Shown here: positions 26,455-35,861 of the stretch, one piece after another
How the letters are laid out: every line of letters starts with the position of its first letter
Position numbering within the stretch: the first letter of the stretch is position 1
Assembly: GCF_047303175.1 (NCBI RefSeq)
Contig: NZ_CP138945.1
DNA from: Prochlorococcus_E sp000760215
GTDB lineage: Bacteria > Cyanobacteriota > Cyanobacteriia > PCC-6307 > Cyanobiaceae
DNA length: 64,000 bases
Strand: one strand, 5' to 3'
Program-made: the position numbers and the translations under genes
The notes under the pieces: model-generated
Told to the model about the DNA's origin: nothing
The model's input: the letters and a program-made list of their open reading frames with translations, nothing else
The model's database searches: none

Positions 26455-26577
26455 TTGCTATGAAATTAAGGTCCTTGTCAAAGGAATGCATATATATAGA
26501 AAAGCAAGAAGCAAAGTCTTAAGGAAGGGGTAATTACAATTTGATTCGAATCACATGTAAACAAAACAAGCATAAGG

Positions 26578-26778
26578 TCATACTTCGCTAGGGCCTCCCG
26601 ACTCCTTGAGGGGGATTGAGAACCAAACCTTTTCCTTCAACTTATCCTCTACCAACCATTCTTTATATTCAATTGCAAAAGCAAGTCTATCTTTACCTTC
26701 TAATTGTTCGAGTCGAGTCAGAGCATAGTCTAAAACTACCTCTAGAGATTTTATAGATTGGGATTCAAGAGAAGACAT
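26578..26778 (-). CDS. 66-residue hypothetical protein
   Basis: MSSLESQSIKSLEVVLDYAL starts a helical region through RLEQLEGKDRLAFAIEYKEW, ending KESGGPSEV. Soluble, two helices. Conserved-looking small protein, no family recognised. Confidence 0.5.
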   Translation of the reverse strand: MSSLESQSIKSLEVVLDYALTRLEQLEGKDRLAFAIEYKEWLVEDKLKEKVWFSIPLKESGGPSEV

Positions 26779-26967
26779 AAGAGACTTCTTAAATTATTTA
26801 AATGCTATCGGAACTAATGAACAAAAGCATTAAACCATAGGGGGGCATATAGTTCATTAATAGAGAAGAAACGTAGTAAGGGTCTAATAGTTTTCTCTAA
26901 CTTCCCTTAAGGATAATATTTATTTACTGAAAAAACGATAAGATTTAGCCAAGCTCAATTCAAATAC

Positions 26968-27978
26968 TTGATGTTTGGTATCTCCATCTCCCTATCAAAG
27001 AAGTGTTTTTTCCTTACCTCCATTGTTGCTCTTGGGTCTGGAATTGCTGCATGTGGTACAAATAATTCAACATCAAGCCTGAGACTTATCGGAGCAGGGG
27101 CCACCTTCCCTTCCAAAGTATACACACGTTGGTTTGCCGATCTAGCTGCCAAAGGTGGGCCTAGGGTGAACTATCAAGCTATTGGTTCTGGTTCTGGCCG
27201 CAAAGCTTTTATTGATGAAACCGTTGATTTTGCTGCATCGGATGATCCGATGAAAGCTAAAGATATCGCCAAAGTCACACGCGGATTAGTTCAAATACCA
27301 ATGGTTGGAGGCACGATCGCATTTGGATATAACAATCCAGATTGCGAGCTCATGCTCACTCAAAGAGAAGCAGTAGGTGTAGCAATTGGCAAAATCACTA
27401 ACTGGAGTGAACTCGGATGCCCTGAACAAAAGCTTGTTTGGGCTTATCGTTCTGACGGCTCTGGTACAACCAAGGCTTTTACAAGTTCAATGGAAGCTTT
27501 CTCTAAAGAGTGGGCATTAGGAACAGGCAAATCAGTTAATTGGCCTGCTGGCATTGGAGCAAAAGGTAATGCTGGAGTTGCTGGCCTCATAAGGAAGACT
27601 CCTGGTGCTATTGGTTATGTTAACCAGTCCTATGTCACAGGAGCAATCAAAGCAGCTGCTCTGCAAAATTTATCGGGTGAGTATATAAAGCCAAGCAAGG
27701 ATACTGGCGCAATAGCTCTCAACGGAATCACTTTAGATCGAAATCTAGCGGGCACGAACCCAAATCCAACAGCACGTGGTGCTTACCCAATTTCTACTTT
27801 AACTTGGATTCTTGCCTATGAGACTGGTAATGGCTCTAAAACAAAAGCCATTAAAGAATCGCTTAACTATCTTCTTAGTGATGAGTCTCAAAACAAGGCT
27901 CCTCGAATTGGTTTCGTTCCTCTAAAAGGAGAAATTCTCCAGAAAGCTCGTTCAGCTGTCAGTAGGATTGGAGAGTAA
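26968..27978 (+). CDS. pstS: Phosphate ABC transporter substrate-binding protein
   Basis: 336 residues. Signal peptide with lipobox-like IAACG, then GAGATFPSKVYTRWF, the PstS start. Phosphate ligands are in SGSGRKAF, ASDDPM, and RSDGSGTTKAF. The protein feeds PstCAB, none of which is in this window, so the gene stands alone. About 65 bp upstream is CTAACTT followed 3 bp later by TTAAGGA, which faintly resembles the cyanobacterial Pho box; this is weak. Expression is expected to rise under phosphate stress. Confidence 0.95.
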   Translation: MMFGISISLSKKCFFLTSIVALGSGIAACGTNNSTSSLRLIGAGATFPSKVYTRWFADLAAKGGPRVNYQAIGSGSGRKAFIDETVDFAASDDPMKAKDIAKVTRGLVQIPMVGGTIAFGYNNPDCELMLTQREAVGVAIGKITNWSELGCPEQKLVWAYRSDGSGTTKAFTSSMEAFSKEWALGTGKSVNWPAGIGAKGNAGVAGLIRKTPGAIGYVNQSYVTGAIKAAALQNLSGEYIKPSKDTGAIALNGITLDRNLAGTNPNPTARGAYPISTLTWILAYETGNGSKTKAIKESLNYLLSDESQNKAPRIGFVPLKGEILQKARSAVSRIGE

Positions 27979-28090
27979 TTTAAGCAAAAGCTTTATTAAA
28001 TTCCCAAATTAATTTCAGAGAGGTTAGAAGATTTTGAAAATATATTTTTCGCTAAATTTATTAAAGACAACTCCATTGAAACATCTATAA

Positions 28091-28879
28091 TTAATTGTTT
28101 TTACTATAGAAGAATCCCAAGGAGGCAATACAAAGAACACTTATAACAGGGCCTGGAGCTAAATTAAAAATAATCGCAAGCAAAAAGCCTAAGATTGCTA
28201 TTACAAAACCAATCATTGAAGATCGAAGCATAGCTTCTCTCAAGCTTGATGCTTGAGCTAATCCCAATAAAGCCGGAGTAGAAAGTAAAGCGATTACAAG
28301 AATTACCCCAACTGCGGCCATTGAGCTAACAATGACAAGAGCAGTTGTAAAGCCAAGAGCTAAATTTAAAGAAGGAACCTCTACGCCATCAGCATCAGCA
28401 CCTTCAGGGTCTAAACCAAGATAAACAAGCTTATCGTAACCAAATATCATCAGACAAATAAACATTAAAAATGCAATACATGTTCTGATTAGATCGGCCC
28501 AATTTGCAACCAATAAATCGCCAAATAGAACCGCTTCTAAATCAATCCTGATACCAAGAAAAGGGATAAGGAGAACACCAAGTCCAAGTGAACCTGCCAA
28601 GATTGTATTCATTACTGCTGCATAGTTTTCATTTCGTTTATTAGTCAATTTTTCAGCCAGAAGTGCTCCCACCAAACCACTGATCACTCCTCCAATAGAA
28701 GGATCAACACCAAGTGCTACAGCCAACGCCAAACCTGGTAACACACAATGAGAAATTAAATTAACCTGCAGCAGTCGCTTATGTGTAATCAATACTGTCC
28801 CCATGGCAGGGCAAAGCACTCCTGAACAGCAAGTTATAAAAAGGGGGATTATCCACCAATTTGTATTGAGCAAAGACAT
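28091..28879 (-). CDS. znuB: Zinc ABC transporter permease
   Basis: About 263 residues with eight or nine hydrophobic helices. GTVLITHKRLLQVNLISHCVLPGLALAVALG and PALLGLAQASSLREAMLRSS are conserved in the ZnuB/MntB family. ABC-3-type permeases import Zn or Mn. Transcribed away from zur, with znuC on the far side of zur on the same strand. Start at 28879 (second of two Met codons) is slightly more natural than 28882. Specificity for zinc is taken from the Zur box and neighbours. Confidence 0.9.
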   Translation of the reverse strand: MSLLNTNWWIIPLFITCCSGVLCPAMGTVLITHKRLLQVNLISHCVLPGLALAVALGVDPSIGGVISGLVGALLAEKLTNKRNENYAAVMNTILAGSLGLGVLLIPFLGIRIDLEAVLFGDLLVANWADLIRTCIAFLMFICLMIFGYDKLVYLGLDPEGADADGVEVPSLNLALGFTTALVIVSSMAAVGVILVIALLSTPALLGLAQASSLREAMLRSSMIGFVIAILGFLLAIIFNLAPGPVISVLCIASLGFFYSKNN

Positions 28880-28932
28880 CAAGCAAATGATTGTGTATGG
28901 TCAGAGGAAGGGATCAAATGAAGATCTTTACA

Positions 28933-29337
28933 ATGAGTGTTAGCAAGCCTGAAATTACTGACCGTCAAAAGCAAGTACTTGACGAACTCAAAAGATGCAA
29001 TGATGAATTGAGTGGTCAAGAATTGCACAGAAAGTTGCACGAAGGGAATAATCCCATGGGATTGGCAACGGTATACAGGAATTTGCAAGCTCTTGTAAAG
29101 CAAGGTTTGATTCGTTCTAGGCATCTACCAACAGGAGAAGTTCTTTATACGCCTGTGGAAAGAGATGTTCATCATTTAACTTGTGTTGATTGTGGAGCAA
29201 CAAGTCAATTGGAAGGGTGCCCTGTAAAAGAAATGAATGTACCAAAGACAACTTCTCAAAAATTCGAGCTCCTGTTCCATACCCTTGAGTTCTTTGGTCT
29301 TTGCCAAAGTTGCCTTGAAAAGAAAAAGTTTTCATGA
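28933..29337 (+). CDS. zur: Fur-family zinc regulator
   Basis: 134 residues from ATG 28933 (MSVSKPEITDRQKQ); in-frame Met codons upstream at 28891 and 28918 are less likely. Winged-helix recognition region: GLATVYRNLQALVKQGLI. Metal sites: HHLTCVDCGAT and CQSCLE give two CxxC pairs for the structural zinc. Lying between znuB and znuC, it is best called Zur. It should bind the palindrome at 30086..30100 when zinc is sufficient and shut down uptake genes. Confidence 0.9.
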   Translation: MSVSKPEITDRQKQVLDELKRCNDELSGQELHRKLHEGNNPMGLATVYRNLQALVKQGLIRSRHLPTGEVLYTPVERDVHHLTCVDCGATSQLEGCPVKEMNVPKTTSQKFELLFHTLEFFGLCQSCLEKKKFS

Positions 29338-29350
29338 GATTTGAAGAATA

Positions 29351-30052
29351 TTAAGCACAACAATAATTTGATATACATCTAATTGATTCTAGTTTTTCCT
29401 GCACTTCCTGAGGTTTTCCTGAAGCCAAAACAGTCTTATCTAGAGCAACGACCTTGTCATAAATGTCTAAAGATTTTCCCCATTCATGACTGCTAACAAA
29501 AAGAGTTAGGCCTGCATCAGCTAGCTGACGAATAATGAGTAAAAACTGTTCTCTAGTAGGTGGATCTAACGAAGAGCATGGCTCATCAAGAAGAAATATT
29601 TTTGCTGGTCTCATTAAAGTCTTTGCAAGTAAGGCTCTTTGTTGTTGACCACCCGATAATGAATCAAGTCTCCTGTTAGCTAAATCAGACATTCCAACTC
29701 GTTGGAGTGCCGCTTCTAATTCACAACATGATGATTGAGAATCACTGCATCGACCTAAAGAAACCAATCCTTTAACAGTTATGGGGAAATGCCAATTCAA
29801 TGATGACCGTTGTGGCATTAGAGCAACTTGATGCCGAGCATGATTTATAGAAGAACCATTGACTGTAATCTGCCCTTTGCTTGGCTTATGTTGCCCCTGT
29901 AGCAACCGTAACAAGGTGGACTTACCGGCACCATTGGGGCCAACAAGCGCAGTTAAAGTTCCGCCTAAAAGCTCAATAGAGACATCATCTAAAACAGAAA
30001 GACTTTGACCTGAATAGGAATATGACAAGCTTTCTGCAATTAAACTGGTCAT
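29351..30052 (-). CDS. znuC: Zinc ABC transporter ATP-binding protein
   Basis: 233 residues with Walker A GPNGAGKST, signature LSGGQQQRALLAKTL, Walker B IFLLDEPCSSLDPP and H-loop SSHE. MPQRSSLNWHFPITVKGLV is the Q-loop region common to ZnuC/MntA-type ATPases. Its start is 34 bp from the Zur box that it shares with the divergent znuA. Confidence 0.9.
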   Translation of the reverse strand: MTSLIAESLSYSYSGQSLSVLDDVSIELLGGTLTALVGPNGAGKSTLLRLLQGQHKPSKGQITVNGSSINHARHQVALMPQRSSLNWHFPITVKGLVSLGRCSDSQSSCCELEAALQRVGMSDLANRRLDSLSGGQQQRALLAKTLMRPAKIFLLDEPCSSLDPPTREQFLLIIRQLADAGLTLFVSSHEWGKSLDIYDKVVALDKTVLASGKPQEVQEKLESIRCISNYCCA

Positions 30053-30085
30053 GGATTCAAGGATTCCCTAACAGATAGGTCAGAA

Positions 30086-30100
30086 TGATAATCATTATCA
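30086..30100. promoter_or_regulatory. Zur box (perfect palindrome)
   Basis: TGATAATCATTATCA is a perfect 7-1-7 palindrome in the 78 bp between divergent znuC and znuA starts, and matches the known Zur/Fur-type consensus of cyanobacteria. It should repress both genes when zinc is plentiful. Confidence 0.85.
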
Positions 30101-30130
30101 TAATATAGATTTGCGATATATATCAAATGC

Positions 30131-31642
30131 ATGTTTTCTAGTTTTTCCATCGCAAAGGATAAGAAGCGCACAATTGGAAAAGCAATCATTAACAGCTCCA
30201 TTTTAACTGGAGTAGTTTTTTTGACTGGGATTAATCAGGGTGTGCAAGCCAAACCAAAGTCAATAGTTGCTGTTGAACCATTAGTTTGTGACTTGGTTTC
30301 TACAATTGCTCTACCTTCAACACCTGTTACTTGTTTGATTGATAGAAAACAAGACGTACATGATATTAGAATTTCCCCGAGGCAGGCCCAAGCTTTAAAT
30401 AATGCAAGTCAAGTTTTTACTCTTGGACAAGAGATGACTCCCGCAATGAAAAGATGGCTGGATAACCCCGTAACGGTTGTTGTCGGTGTAAGTGCAATAG
30501 AAATTGACGGCCACGATGACCATGACGATCATTCATCTGCTAAACATGATGACCATGACGATCATTCATCTGCCAAACATGACGACCACGATGATCATGA
30601 TGACCACGATGATCATGGAGATGAAGCCTTTGAATGGGCTGGTGTCTTTGAACTTTCACCAGGAACCTACAAATGGTCTTTTGCAAAAGTCGATGGAGAC
30701 TATGCAGATCCTGCCATGAAAATGGTCATTCTTAAATCTGGGGATATTGAAGCAACAGAAGAGCTTGCTGAAGAATTATTAGAGTCTAAAAAATCAGAAG
30801 TTAAACGTAGCAATGACACACTTGTTGCACAGGAAAAAGCCTATCTTCTTACATTTAATGAGAGAAAAGACAGAACAACATTCAATGTAGAAATCAAAAA
30901 AGCTGGTAAATATGCATTCTTTACTGAGCATATGCCTTTTGAGTTTGAAGCCGATGAACATTTCTTTAAAGATGTTTCAGGCGATGATATTGAACCGATA
31001 GCTCAACTTCCAGATGAAGGCGGTGATCATCATCACCATGATCATGGTGGACTAGATCCCCATGTTTGGCATGATCCTCATAACATCATCAAGATGGGTA
31101 ATGTCATTTCTAAAAATCTCAACAAGAAAATTTCATTCTTTGATAGAGAAACTAAAAAAGTTTTAAAAGAAAGAACTCAAGTGTTTAATTCGGTTTTAGA
31201 AGATTTAGATCGATGGACTCAACGACAAGTAGCCACAATCCCTTCTAATCAAAGGACGATAGTTTCTAAGCATAAAGCTATGGAATACTACGGGGATGCT
31301 TTTGGTTTGAAAACCATTAGCTTATTGGATTTTCTTGGTCATTCATCGAGTCTTAGGCCTCAGACCATTTCCAAAGTAATAACAGAGCTTAGAGAAGAGA
31401 ATGTACAAGTTATATTTCCTGAGCAAAAACCTTCTTCAAAGCTATTGAAAAACTTAAGTAGACAAACTTCTACCCCTATAGCAAAACAACAGATTTTTGT
31501 TGATGGTTTAATGCCTACAGGGAATACTATTTCTGTCGCTGTTCATAATACATGTACAATCGTTAATTCTTTGGGTGGTTCCTGCAATAAGAAAGCAGGC
31601 AATCAACTCGTAAATAGATGGGATACATTAACTAAGCGTTAA
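30131..31642 (+). CDS. znuA: Zinc-binding ABC lipoprotein/periplasmic protein with His-rich loops and an inserted domain
   Basis: 503 residues, much longer than typical ZnuA (about 300). The N-terminal signal region ends near VQA; the ZnuA fold follows (IVAVEPLVCDLVSTI). A His/Asp-rich loop spans about residues 127-164, then an extra domain of about residues 168-280 starting EWAGVFELSPGTYKWS and ending near EFEADEHFF, then a second His loop from about 299. The Zn-site region GLDPHVWHDPHN resumes the fold. The inserted domain is homologous to one in the nearby COG0523 GTPase (see findings). It captures periplasmic zinc for ZnuBC. Divergent from znuC across a Zur box. Confidence 0.9.
   Translation: MFSSFSIAKDKKRTIGKAIINSSILTGVVFLTGINQGVQAKPKSIVAVEPLVCDLVSTIALPSTPVTCLIDRKQDVHDIRISPRQAQALNNASQVFTLGQEMTPAMKRWLDNPVTVVVGVSAIEIDGHDDHDDHSSAKHDDHDDHSSAKHDDHDDHDDHDDHGDEAFEWAGVFELSPGTYKWSFAKVDGDYADPAMKMVILKSGDIEATEELAEELLESKKSEVKRSNDTLVAQEKAYLLTFNERKDRTTFNVEIKKAGKYAFFTEHMPFEFEADEHFFKDVSGDDIEPIAQLPDEGGDHHHHDHGGLDPHVWHDPHNIIKMGNVISKNLNKKISFFDRETKKVLKERTQVFNSVLEDLDRWTQRQVATIPSNQRTIVSKHKAMEYYGDAFGLKTISLLDFLGHSSSLRPQTISKVITELREENVQVIFPEQKPSSKLLKNLSRQTSTPIAKQQIFVDGLMPTGNTISVAVHNTCTIVNSLGGSCNKKAGNQLVNRWDTLTKR
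30505..30622 (+). repeat. His/Asp-rich coding repeat within znuA
   Basis: Short repeated units such as CATGATGACCATGACGATCA and GATCATTCATCTGC occur two or three times in tandem and encode HDDHDD and HSSAK blocks. Such coding repeats are prone to length changes, so strains may differ in loop length. Confidence 0.7.
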
Positions 31643-31693
31643 TTTGAAAATTCCCGACCTACTTTTTAAATTTCACATTCAACTGTAATTAAA

Positions 31694-32011
31694 ATGGCTA
31701 AAGTTAAAGGTCTGGAAACCTATAAAAAATACTGGGAAGATCAAGCAAGTTTCATGGATCAATCACCATGGAACCAACAAAAGATCTTAAAGCTAACTCT
31801 CTCAAATGATTTTGAGAAACATATAGAAGAACTTAAATTTTCAGATCACTCCATTTCAAAAGAAGATGGGAAATTATTCTTACGGCTAAAAGTTCCCTAC
31901 AACTACTCAGAGCTTGATGATTTTGAAGGAAAGGCTATCGAACTCTTGGGTATCGACAAGAATTACTTAATCGATATGAGCTTCACCAATTCTAATTGTA
32001 CTAATACTTAA
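31694..32011 (+). CDS. 105-residue hypothetical protein in the zinc block
   Basis: MAKVKGLETYKKYWEDQASF, a soluble protein with an alpha/beta mix (KLTLSNDFEKHIEELKF and KLFLRLKVPYNYSELDDF). It sits 51 bp after znuA and 10 bp before the COG0523 gene, so it is probably in the same transcript and zinc-responsive. No family recognised. Confidence 0.6.
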   Translation: MAKVKGLETYKKYWEDQASFMDQSPWNQQKILKLTLSNDFEKHIEELKFSDHSISKEDGKLFLRLKVPYNYSELDDFEGKAIELLGIDKNYLIDMSFTNSNCTNT

Positions 32012-32021
32012 GAACAACAAA

Positions 32022-33404
32022 ATGACTATCGAGCAAAAAGTACCTGTCACCATCCTAACGGGCTTCCTCGGCTCTGGGAAAACCACCCTCCTTAATCGGA
32101 TTCTGAGTGAAGAACACGGTAAACGAATCGCTGTAATCGAAAATGAATATGGTGAAGTTGGTATTGATCAGGGTCTGGTCATTAATGCTGATGAAGAAGT
32201 CTTTGAAATGTCCAACGGTTGCATTTGCTGCACCGTTCGTGGAGACCTAATTCGCGTATTAGGCAACCTCATGAAGCGACGAGATAAATTCGACTATGTG
32301 TTAGTTGAGACAACAGGACTTGCTGATCCTGGACCTGTTGCTCAGACATTTTTTATGGATGACGAAATCCGTAATGAATTTTCTCTTGATGGCATTGTTA
32401 CTCTCGTTGATGCGGTTCATATTGATCAGCAGCTCGGTCGCAGTGATGAAAGTTCTGAGCAGGTTGCCTTCGCAGATGTCCTTGTCCTAAACAAAACGGA
32501 CTTAGTCTCTGATGAATCTCTCGATATTCTTGAATCACGGCTACGCGATATGAACCGGATGGCTCGTGTTGTTCGGAGTAAGCAAGCGGAGGTCTCTATT
32601 GATACTGTGTTAAACCTTAGTGCATTTGATCTAGATCAGGTCTTAAAGCGTCGCCCCACTTTCCTTGAGCCAGAATATCCATTCGAGTGGACAGGTGTTT
32701 TTTCTCTTGAGAAAGGTCGTTATGAACTTAGCCTTGAAGAAGGTCCTGATCCCACGATGTCGCTGGTCGTTCTGGAAGATCAGGGGATTGACGAAGCAGC
32801 TCTTAATGCTGGTGCTGAATCTTGCGTAAGACTTTACGCTGACTCTGCGAAACTTCTTCATCCTGGAAGCACAGTCCCAATTGAAAAACATGTCAGTCTT
32901 CAGCTTCAGTCTAATGGGCGTAAATCTTTCTTTTTAGAACTTGATAACCCTACTCATATTGGTCTTTTCACCCAGCACACAGCAGAGGAATTTGATATCA
33001 AAGTATCCCGAGTTGATACTTTAATTACTACAACTGAAAGTGATGGCAAAAATGATGCTTTGGTCCAACCTGAAACTGAGCGGACTTGGGTGGCAGAGCA
33101 TGAACATGATGATGAAGTGGGCTCAATTGCTATTGAGCGAATAGGTGATGTCGATCCAGAAAAACTCAATAAGTGGTTGAGTCGACTCCTTTCAGAAAAA
33201 GGTGTAGATATATTTAGGACAAAAGGGTTTATAAGTTACGCGGGTGAATCCAGGAGAATGGTTTTTCAAGGGGTTCACATGCTCTTCACTGCTCAGCCAG
33301 ATAAAGAATGGGGGAATGAACCTCGCCATAATCAATTAGTGTTTATCGGTAGAAATCTTGATGAAAAAGAAATGTGTAGGGAGTTCGATAAGTGCCTGGT
33401 GTAG
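32022..33404 (+). CDS. COG0523 (CobW-type) metal-linked GTPase with an inserted domain
   Basis: 460 residues, longer than typical. GTPase: Walker A GFLGSGKTTLLNR, the metal-binding CxCC in NGCICCTVRGD, and NKTD. Near residue 222 an extra domain begins (EWTGVFSLEKGRYELS) and ends near EFDIKV about 327; it matches the insert in ZnuA. The CobW C-terminal domain follows (GVDIFRTKGFISYAG). Zinc-regulated COG0523 proteins act as metallochaperones that deliver Zn under limitation. Where other members have a His-rich linker, this one has the inserted domain. The next gene overlaps by 13 bp. Confidence 0.85.
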   Translation: MTIEQKVPVTILTGFLGSGKTTLLNRILSEEHGKRIAVIENEYGEVGIDQGLVINADEEVFEMSNGCICCTVRGDLIRVLGNLMKRRDKFDYVLVETTGLADPGPVAQTFFMDDEIRNEFSLDGIVTLVDAVHIDQQLGRSDESSEQVAFADVLVLNKTDLVSDESLDILESRLRDMNRMARVVRSKQAEVSIDTVLNLSAFDLDQVLKRRPTFLEPEYPFEWTGVFSLEKGRYELSLEEGPDPTMSLVVLEDQGIDEAALNAGAESCVRLYADSAKLLHPGSTVPIEKHVSLQLQSNGRKSFFLELDNPTHIGLFTQHTAEEFDIKVSRVDTLITTTESDGKNDALVQPETERTWVAEHEHDDEVGSIAIERIGDVDPEKLNKWLSRLLSEKGVDIFRTKGFISYAGESRRMVFQGVHMLFTAQPDKEWGNEPRHNQLVFIGRNLDEKEMCREFDKCLV

Positions 33405-34462
33405 AAGGATTTAGTCCCCAGGGGATGCTTCACGAGGGCTGGAGTGCTGAAGTTGAAGACTATGCCATAGTTTGTGGGTGGATCTTGGGTGGCAAAGCAC
33501 TCTTAGTAGGTGACGTTGCAGGTGGACTTTATTTATTTGAGGGTAAATCTGGAACCCCCCTTTGGCAGAAAAAAGAGGTCCATAAAGGAGGCCTGCTCGC
33601 ATTATCTATACACCCAGATGGAGATATTTTTGCAACTTCAGGACAAGATGGACGTGTTCTTATTTGGAATAGCGAAGAAGGTGAGTCAACTAACGTAATA
33701 GAGCTTGGAGACGGTTGGGTCGAACACCTGAGATGGTCACCAGATGGACGTTTCTTGGCTGTAGCCTTTTCTCGCAGAGTGCATGTATATGGGATTGATG
33801 GTCACGAACATTGGAAATCAGGGGAACACCCAAGCACTGTTAGCTCGATCGCTTGGTCAAAGTCGAATGAACTAGCAACTGCATGCTATGGTCGAGTGAC
33901 TTTTTTTGACGTAGTTGCTGACAAGGTCAATCAAAAGCTGGAATGGAAAGGCTCACTAGTGTCTATGGTACTTAGTCCTAATGGTGATGTTGTGGTTTGC
34001 GGTAGTCAGGATAATTCTGTACATTTCTGGCGACGCTCAACTGATCAAGACTCTGAAATGACTGGGTATCCGGGTAAGCCAAGCCAGTTAGCGTTTGATC
34101 AGAGTGGCACAGTCCTCGCTACAGGGGGAAGTGATGTTGTAACAGTTTGGAGCTTTGAAGGTAATGGCCCTGAAGGCACTGTCCCTGGACAATTATCTCT
34201 TCATGCTGAATCGATTTCTAGTCTTGCGTTTTCAAATCAGGGAATGCTTCTTGCTTCAGGAGCTAGAGATGGTTCAGTTCTTGTTTGGTTTCTCAAGAGT
34301 AATGGTAATGGTGACCCACTTGGTGGAGCATTCGCAGGAGAGCTTGTCTCCGCAATTGCCTGGCGACATGATGACTGTGCTTTGGCAGCAGTAAATTCAA
34401 ACGGAGGCATTAACGTTTGGAATTTCAAAATGCGTACTCAAGAGACACCTAAAGGATTTTAA
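33392..34462 (+). CDS. WD40-repeat protein
   Basis: 356 residues with a GTG start inside the COG0523 gene (13 bp overlap), indicating translational coupling. At least six repeats with terminal WxW/IW-like motifs (GRVLIWNSE, VHFWRRS, VTVWSFEG, SVLVWFLK, INVWNFK) form a beta-propeller. WD40 proteins often follow zinc-linked COG0523 genes in marine cyanobacteria. I infer a partner or scaffold for the GTPase; no catalytic motif is seen. Confidence 0.85.
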   Translation: MPGVEGFSPQGMLHEGWSAEVEDYAIVCGWILGGKALLVGDVAGGLYLFEGKSGTPLWQKKEVHKGGLLALSIHPDGDIFATSGQDGRVLIWNSEEGESTNVIELGDGWVEHLRWSPDGRFLAVAFSRRVHVYGIDGHEHWKSGEHPSTVSSIAWSKSNELATACYGRVTFFDVVADKVNQKLEWKGSLVSMVLSPNGDVVVCGSQDNSVHFWRRSTDQDSEMTGYPGKPSQLAFDQSGTVLATGGSDVVTVWSFEGNGPEGTVPGQLSLHAESISSLAFSNQGMLLASGARDGSVLVWFLKSNGNGDPLGGAFAGELVSAIAWRHDDCALAAVNSNGGINVWNFKMRTQETPKGF

Positions 34463-34518
34463 GAATATAGTCCTCCTAGAAGAATGACACAGAAAAGCTT
34501 TAGCACAAAGGTAGCGTG

Positions 34519-35481
34519 TTAATCACTCTGAAATGGATTGTTAGGCATTCGTTCAGTGCAATCCCTACTTAAAGAATCTAATGATTGCTTTTCTTGTTTA
34601 TTTAATGTCCATTTAGATGCTTTACCAGCATCTTGTGCATGTAGTGGATTACGAAGCCCGACAATCGGCATTGATTCATGTGCCCTACACCAATTCAAGG
34701 CCACTTGTGCTTGCGAAGCTCCATGTTCTATTGCGATTTTGTTTAATTCCTTTCTCAATGCAAGACTTGCAGGCAAGAGTCTTTGAAAAAGTCTCCCTCT
34801 CAAGAAAGTTGTAACTGGTCTGTTCTTCTCATTAGGAGATATTGCCAATACACCTAGTGCTAATGGACTATACGCTAATAGTTGAATATTCAGTTCTTTA
34901 CACACATCTTTGATTTGCAGATACTTTTCTGGTTCAGGAGACAATAAAGAAAATTGTATCTGTAGACTCGTTAATGGAATACCTCGTATTTTGAGGCGAT
35001 TATGAAACCAACGCAAACGCTTAGGCCCCATATTAGAAATACCTAACTGAAAGATAAAACCGCTTTCGCAAAGGTCACTAAGCCCATCCATCAATTGAAC
35101 TTCCTGCCATGGTGCATATCTAGCTGTACTCCAATGCAATTGCACTCGATCAAGCTTCCCTTGCAACCTCGCTTTACTTGCCATAAAGGCTGACTTAAAA
35201 CCCTCTCTGCCTAACCGCCATGGATATGGAGCCAGTTTTGTGGCAACTATCAAATTGCTATATTTCGAAGGTGGCAGTTTTTGTAAATACTTACCTAAAA
35301 GTTCTTCACTACGACCATTTAGAGAAGCTATTCCATACGAATCTGCTGTATCAATGAAATTTAAACCTTGATCAACTGCTTCATTGAATGTGTTCTCCAA
35401 AAGATCATCTTGTTTTTGTGGCAGGTATCCCCAAAGCACTTTGTTTCCCCAAGCCCACGTACCAAATCCTATTGAAGCCAA
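34519..35481 (-). CDS. Aldo/keto reductase
   Basis: 320 residues. FIDTADSYG carries the conserved Asp and the catalytic Tyr; VATKLAPYPW holds the catalytic Lys, and VQLHWSTA the His. GISNMGPKRL and YSPLALGVLA are conserved NADPH/barrel segments, and VALNWCRAHESMPIVGLRN closes the cofactor site. An NADPH-dependent reductase of aldehydes or ketones, substrate unknown. Convergent with the WD40 gene. Confidence 0.9.
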   Translation of the reverse strand: MASIGFGTWAWGNKVLWGYLPQKQDDLLENTFNEAVDQGLNFIDTADSYGIASLNGRSEELLGKYLQKLPPSKYSNLIVATKLAPYPWRLGREGFKSAFMASKARLQGKLDRVQLHWSTARYAPWQEVQLMDGLSDLCESGFIFQLGISNMGPKRLRWFHNRLKIRGIPLTSLQIQFSLLSPEPEKYLQIKDVCKELNIQLLAYSPLALGVLAISPNEKNRPVTTFLRGRLFQRLLPASLALRKELNKIAIEHGASQAQVALNWCRAHESMPIVGLRNPLHAQDAGKASKWTLNKQEKQSLDSLSRDCTERMPNNPFQSD

Positions 35482-35569
35482 CTTTTAATTTTACAGATAC
35501 ACATCAATGGTGGCATAACTCTAACCGACTAGTAAGTTGATAAGGTCACAACATGTTTAGCTTGGTGGC

Positions 35570-35785
35570 ATGACCAGCCAAGAAACAATCGAAGAAAGAA
35601 GGAAACGCTTCAAAGCAATGAGCAGCTATGAGCGTCAAGCATTATTAAGAAAAAAGATGAAAGATGAAGGTTTAGAGGAGGGAAGTGGGGTTAAAGGGAA
35701 AGGGTTATCCTCATATGACCAACACGAAATATGGGAGCTAATTCAAGTCACAAGCTGTTTAGAACAATTGAAAGCAAAACAATGA
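35570..35785 (+). CDS. 71-residue basic hypothetical protein
   Basis: MTSQETIEERRKRFKAMSSY, then Lys/Gly-rich GLEEGSGVKGKGLSSYDQHE, ending with a helical region. Highly charged. No family recognised. Confidence 0.5.
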   Translation: MTSQETIEERRKRFKAMSSYERQALLRKKMKDEGLEEGSGVKGKGLSSYDQHEIWELIQVTSCLEQLKAKQ

Positions 35786-35861
35786 CTCCAAGTCGTATTC
35801 TTATTAGCTTGAGAGTTTCCTTGGATTTCTTGATGTACAGATTAACTATTTAGCGAGTTAA

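Noticed and set aside
30505..30622. CRISPR-like tandem repeats
   Set aside because: The repeats encode His/Asp blocks of ZnuA in frame and lack uniform spacers.
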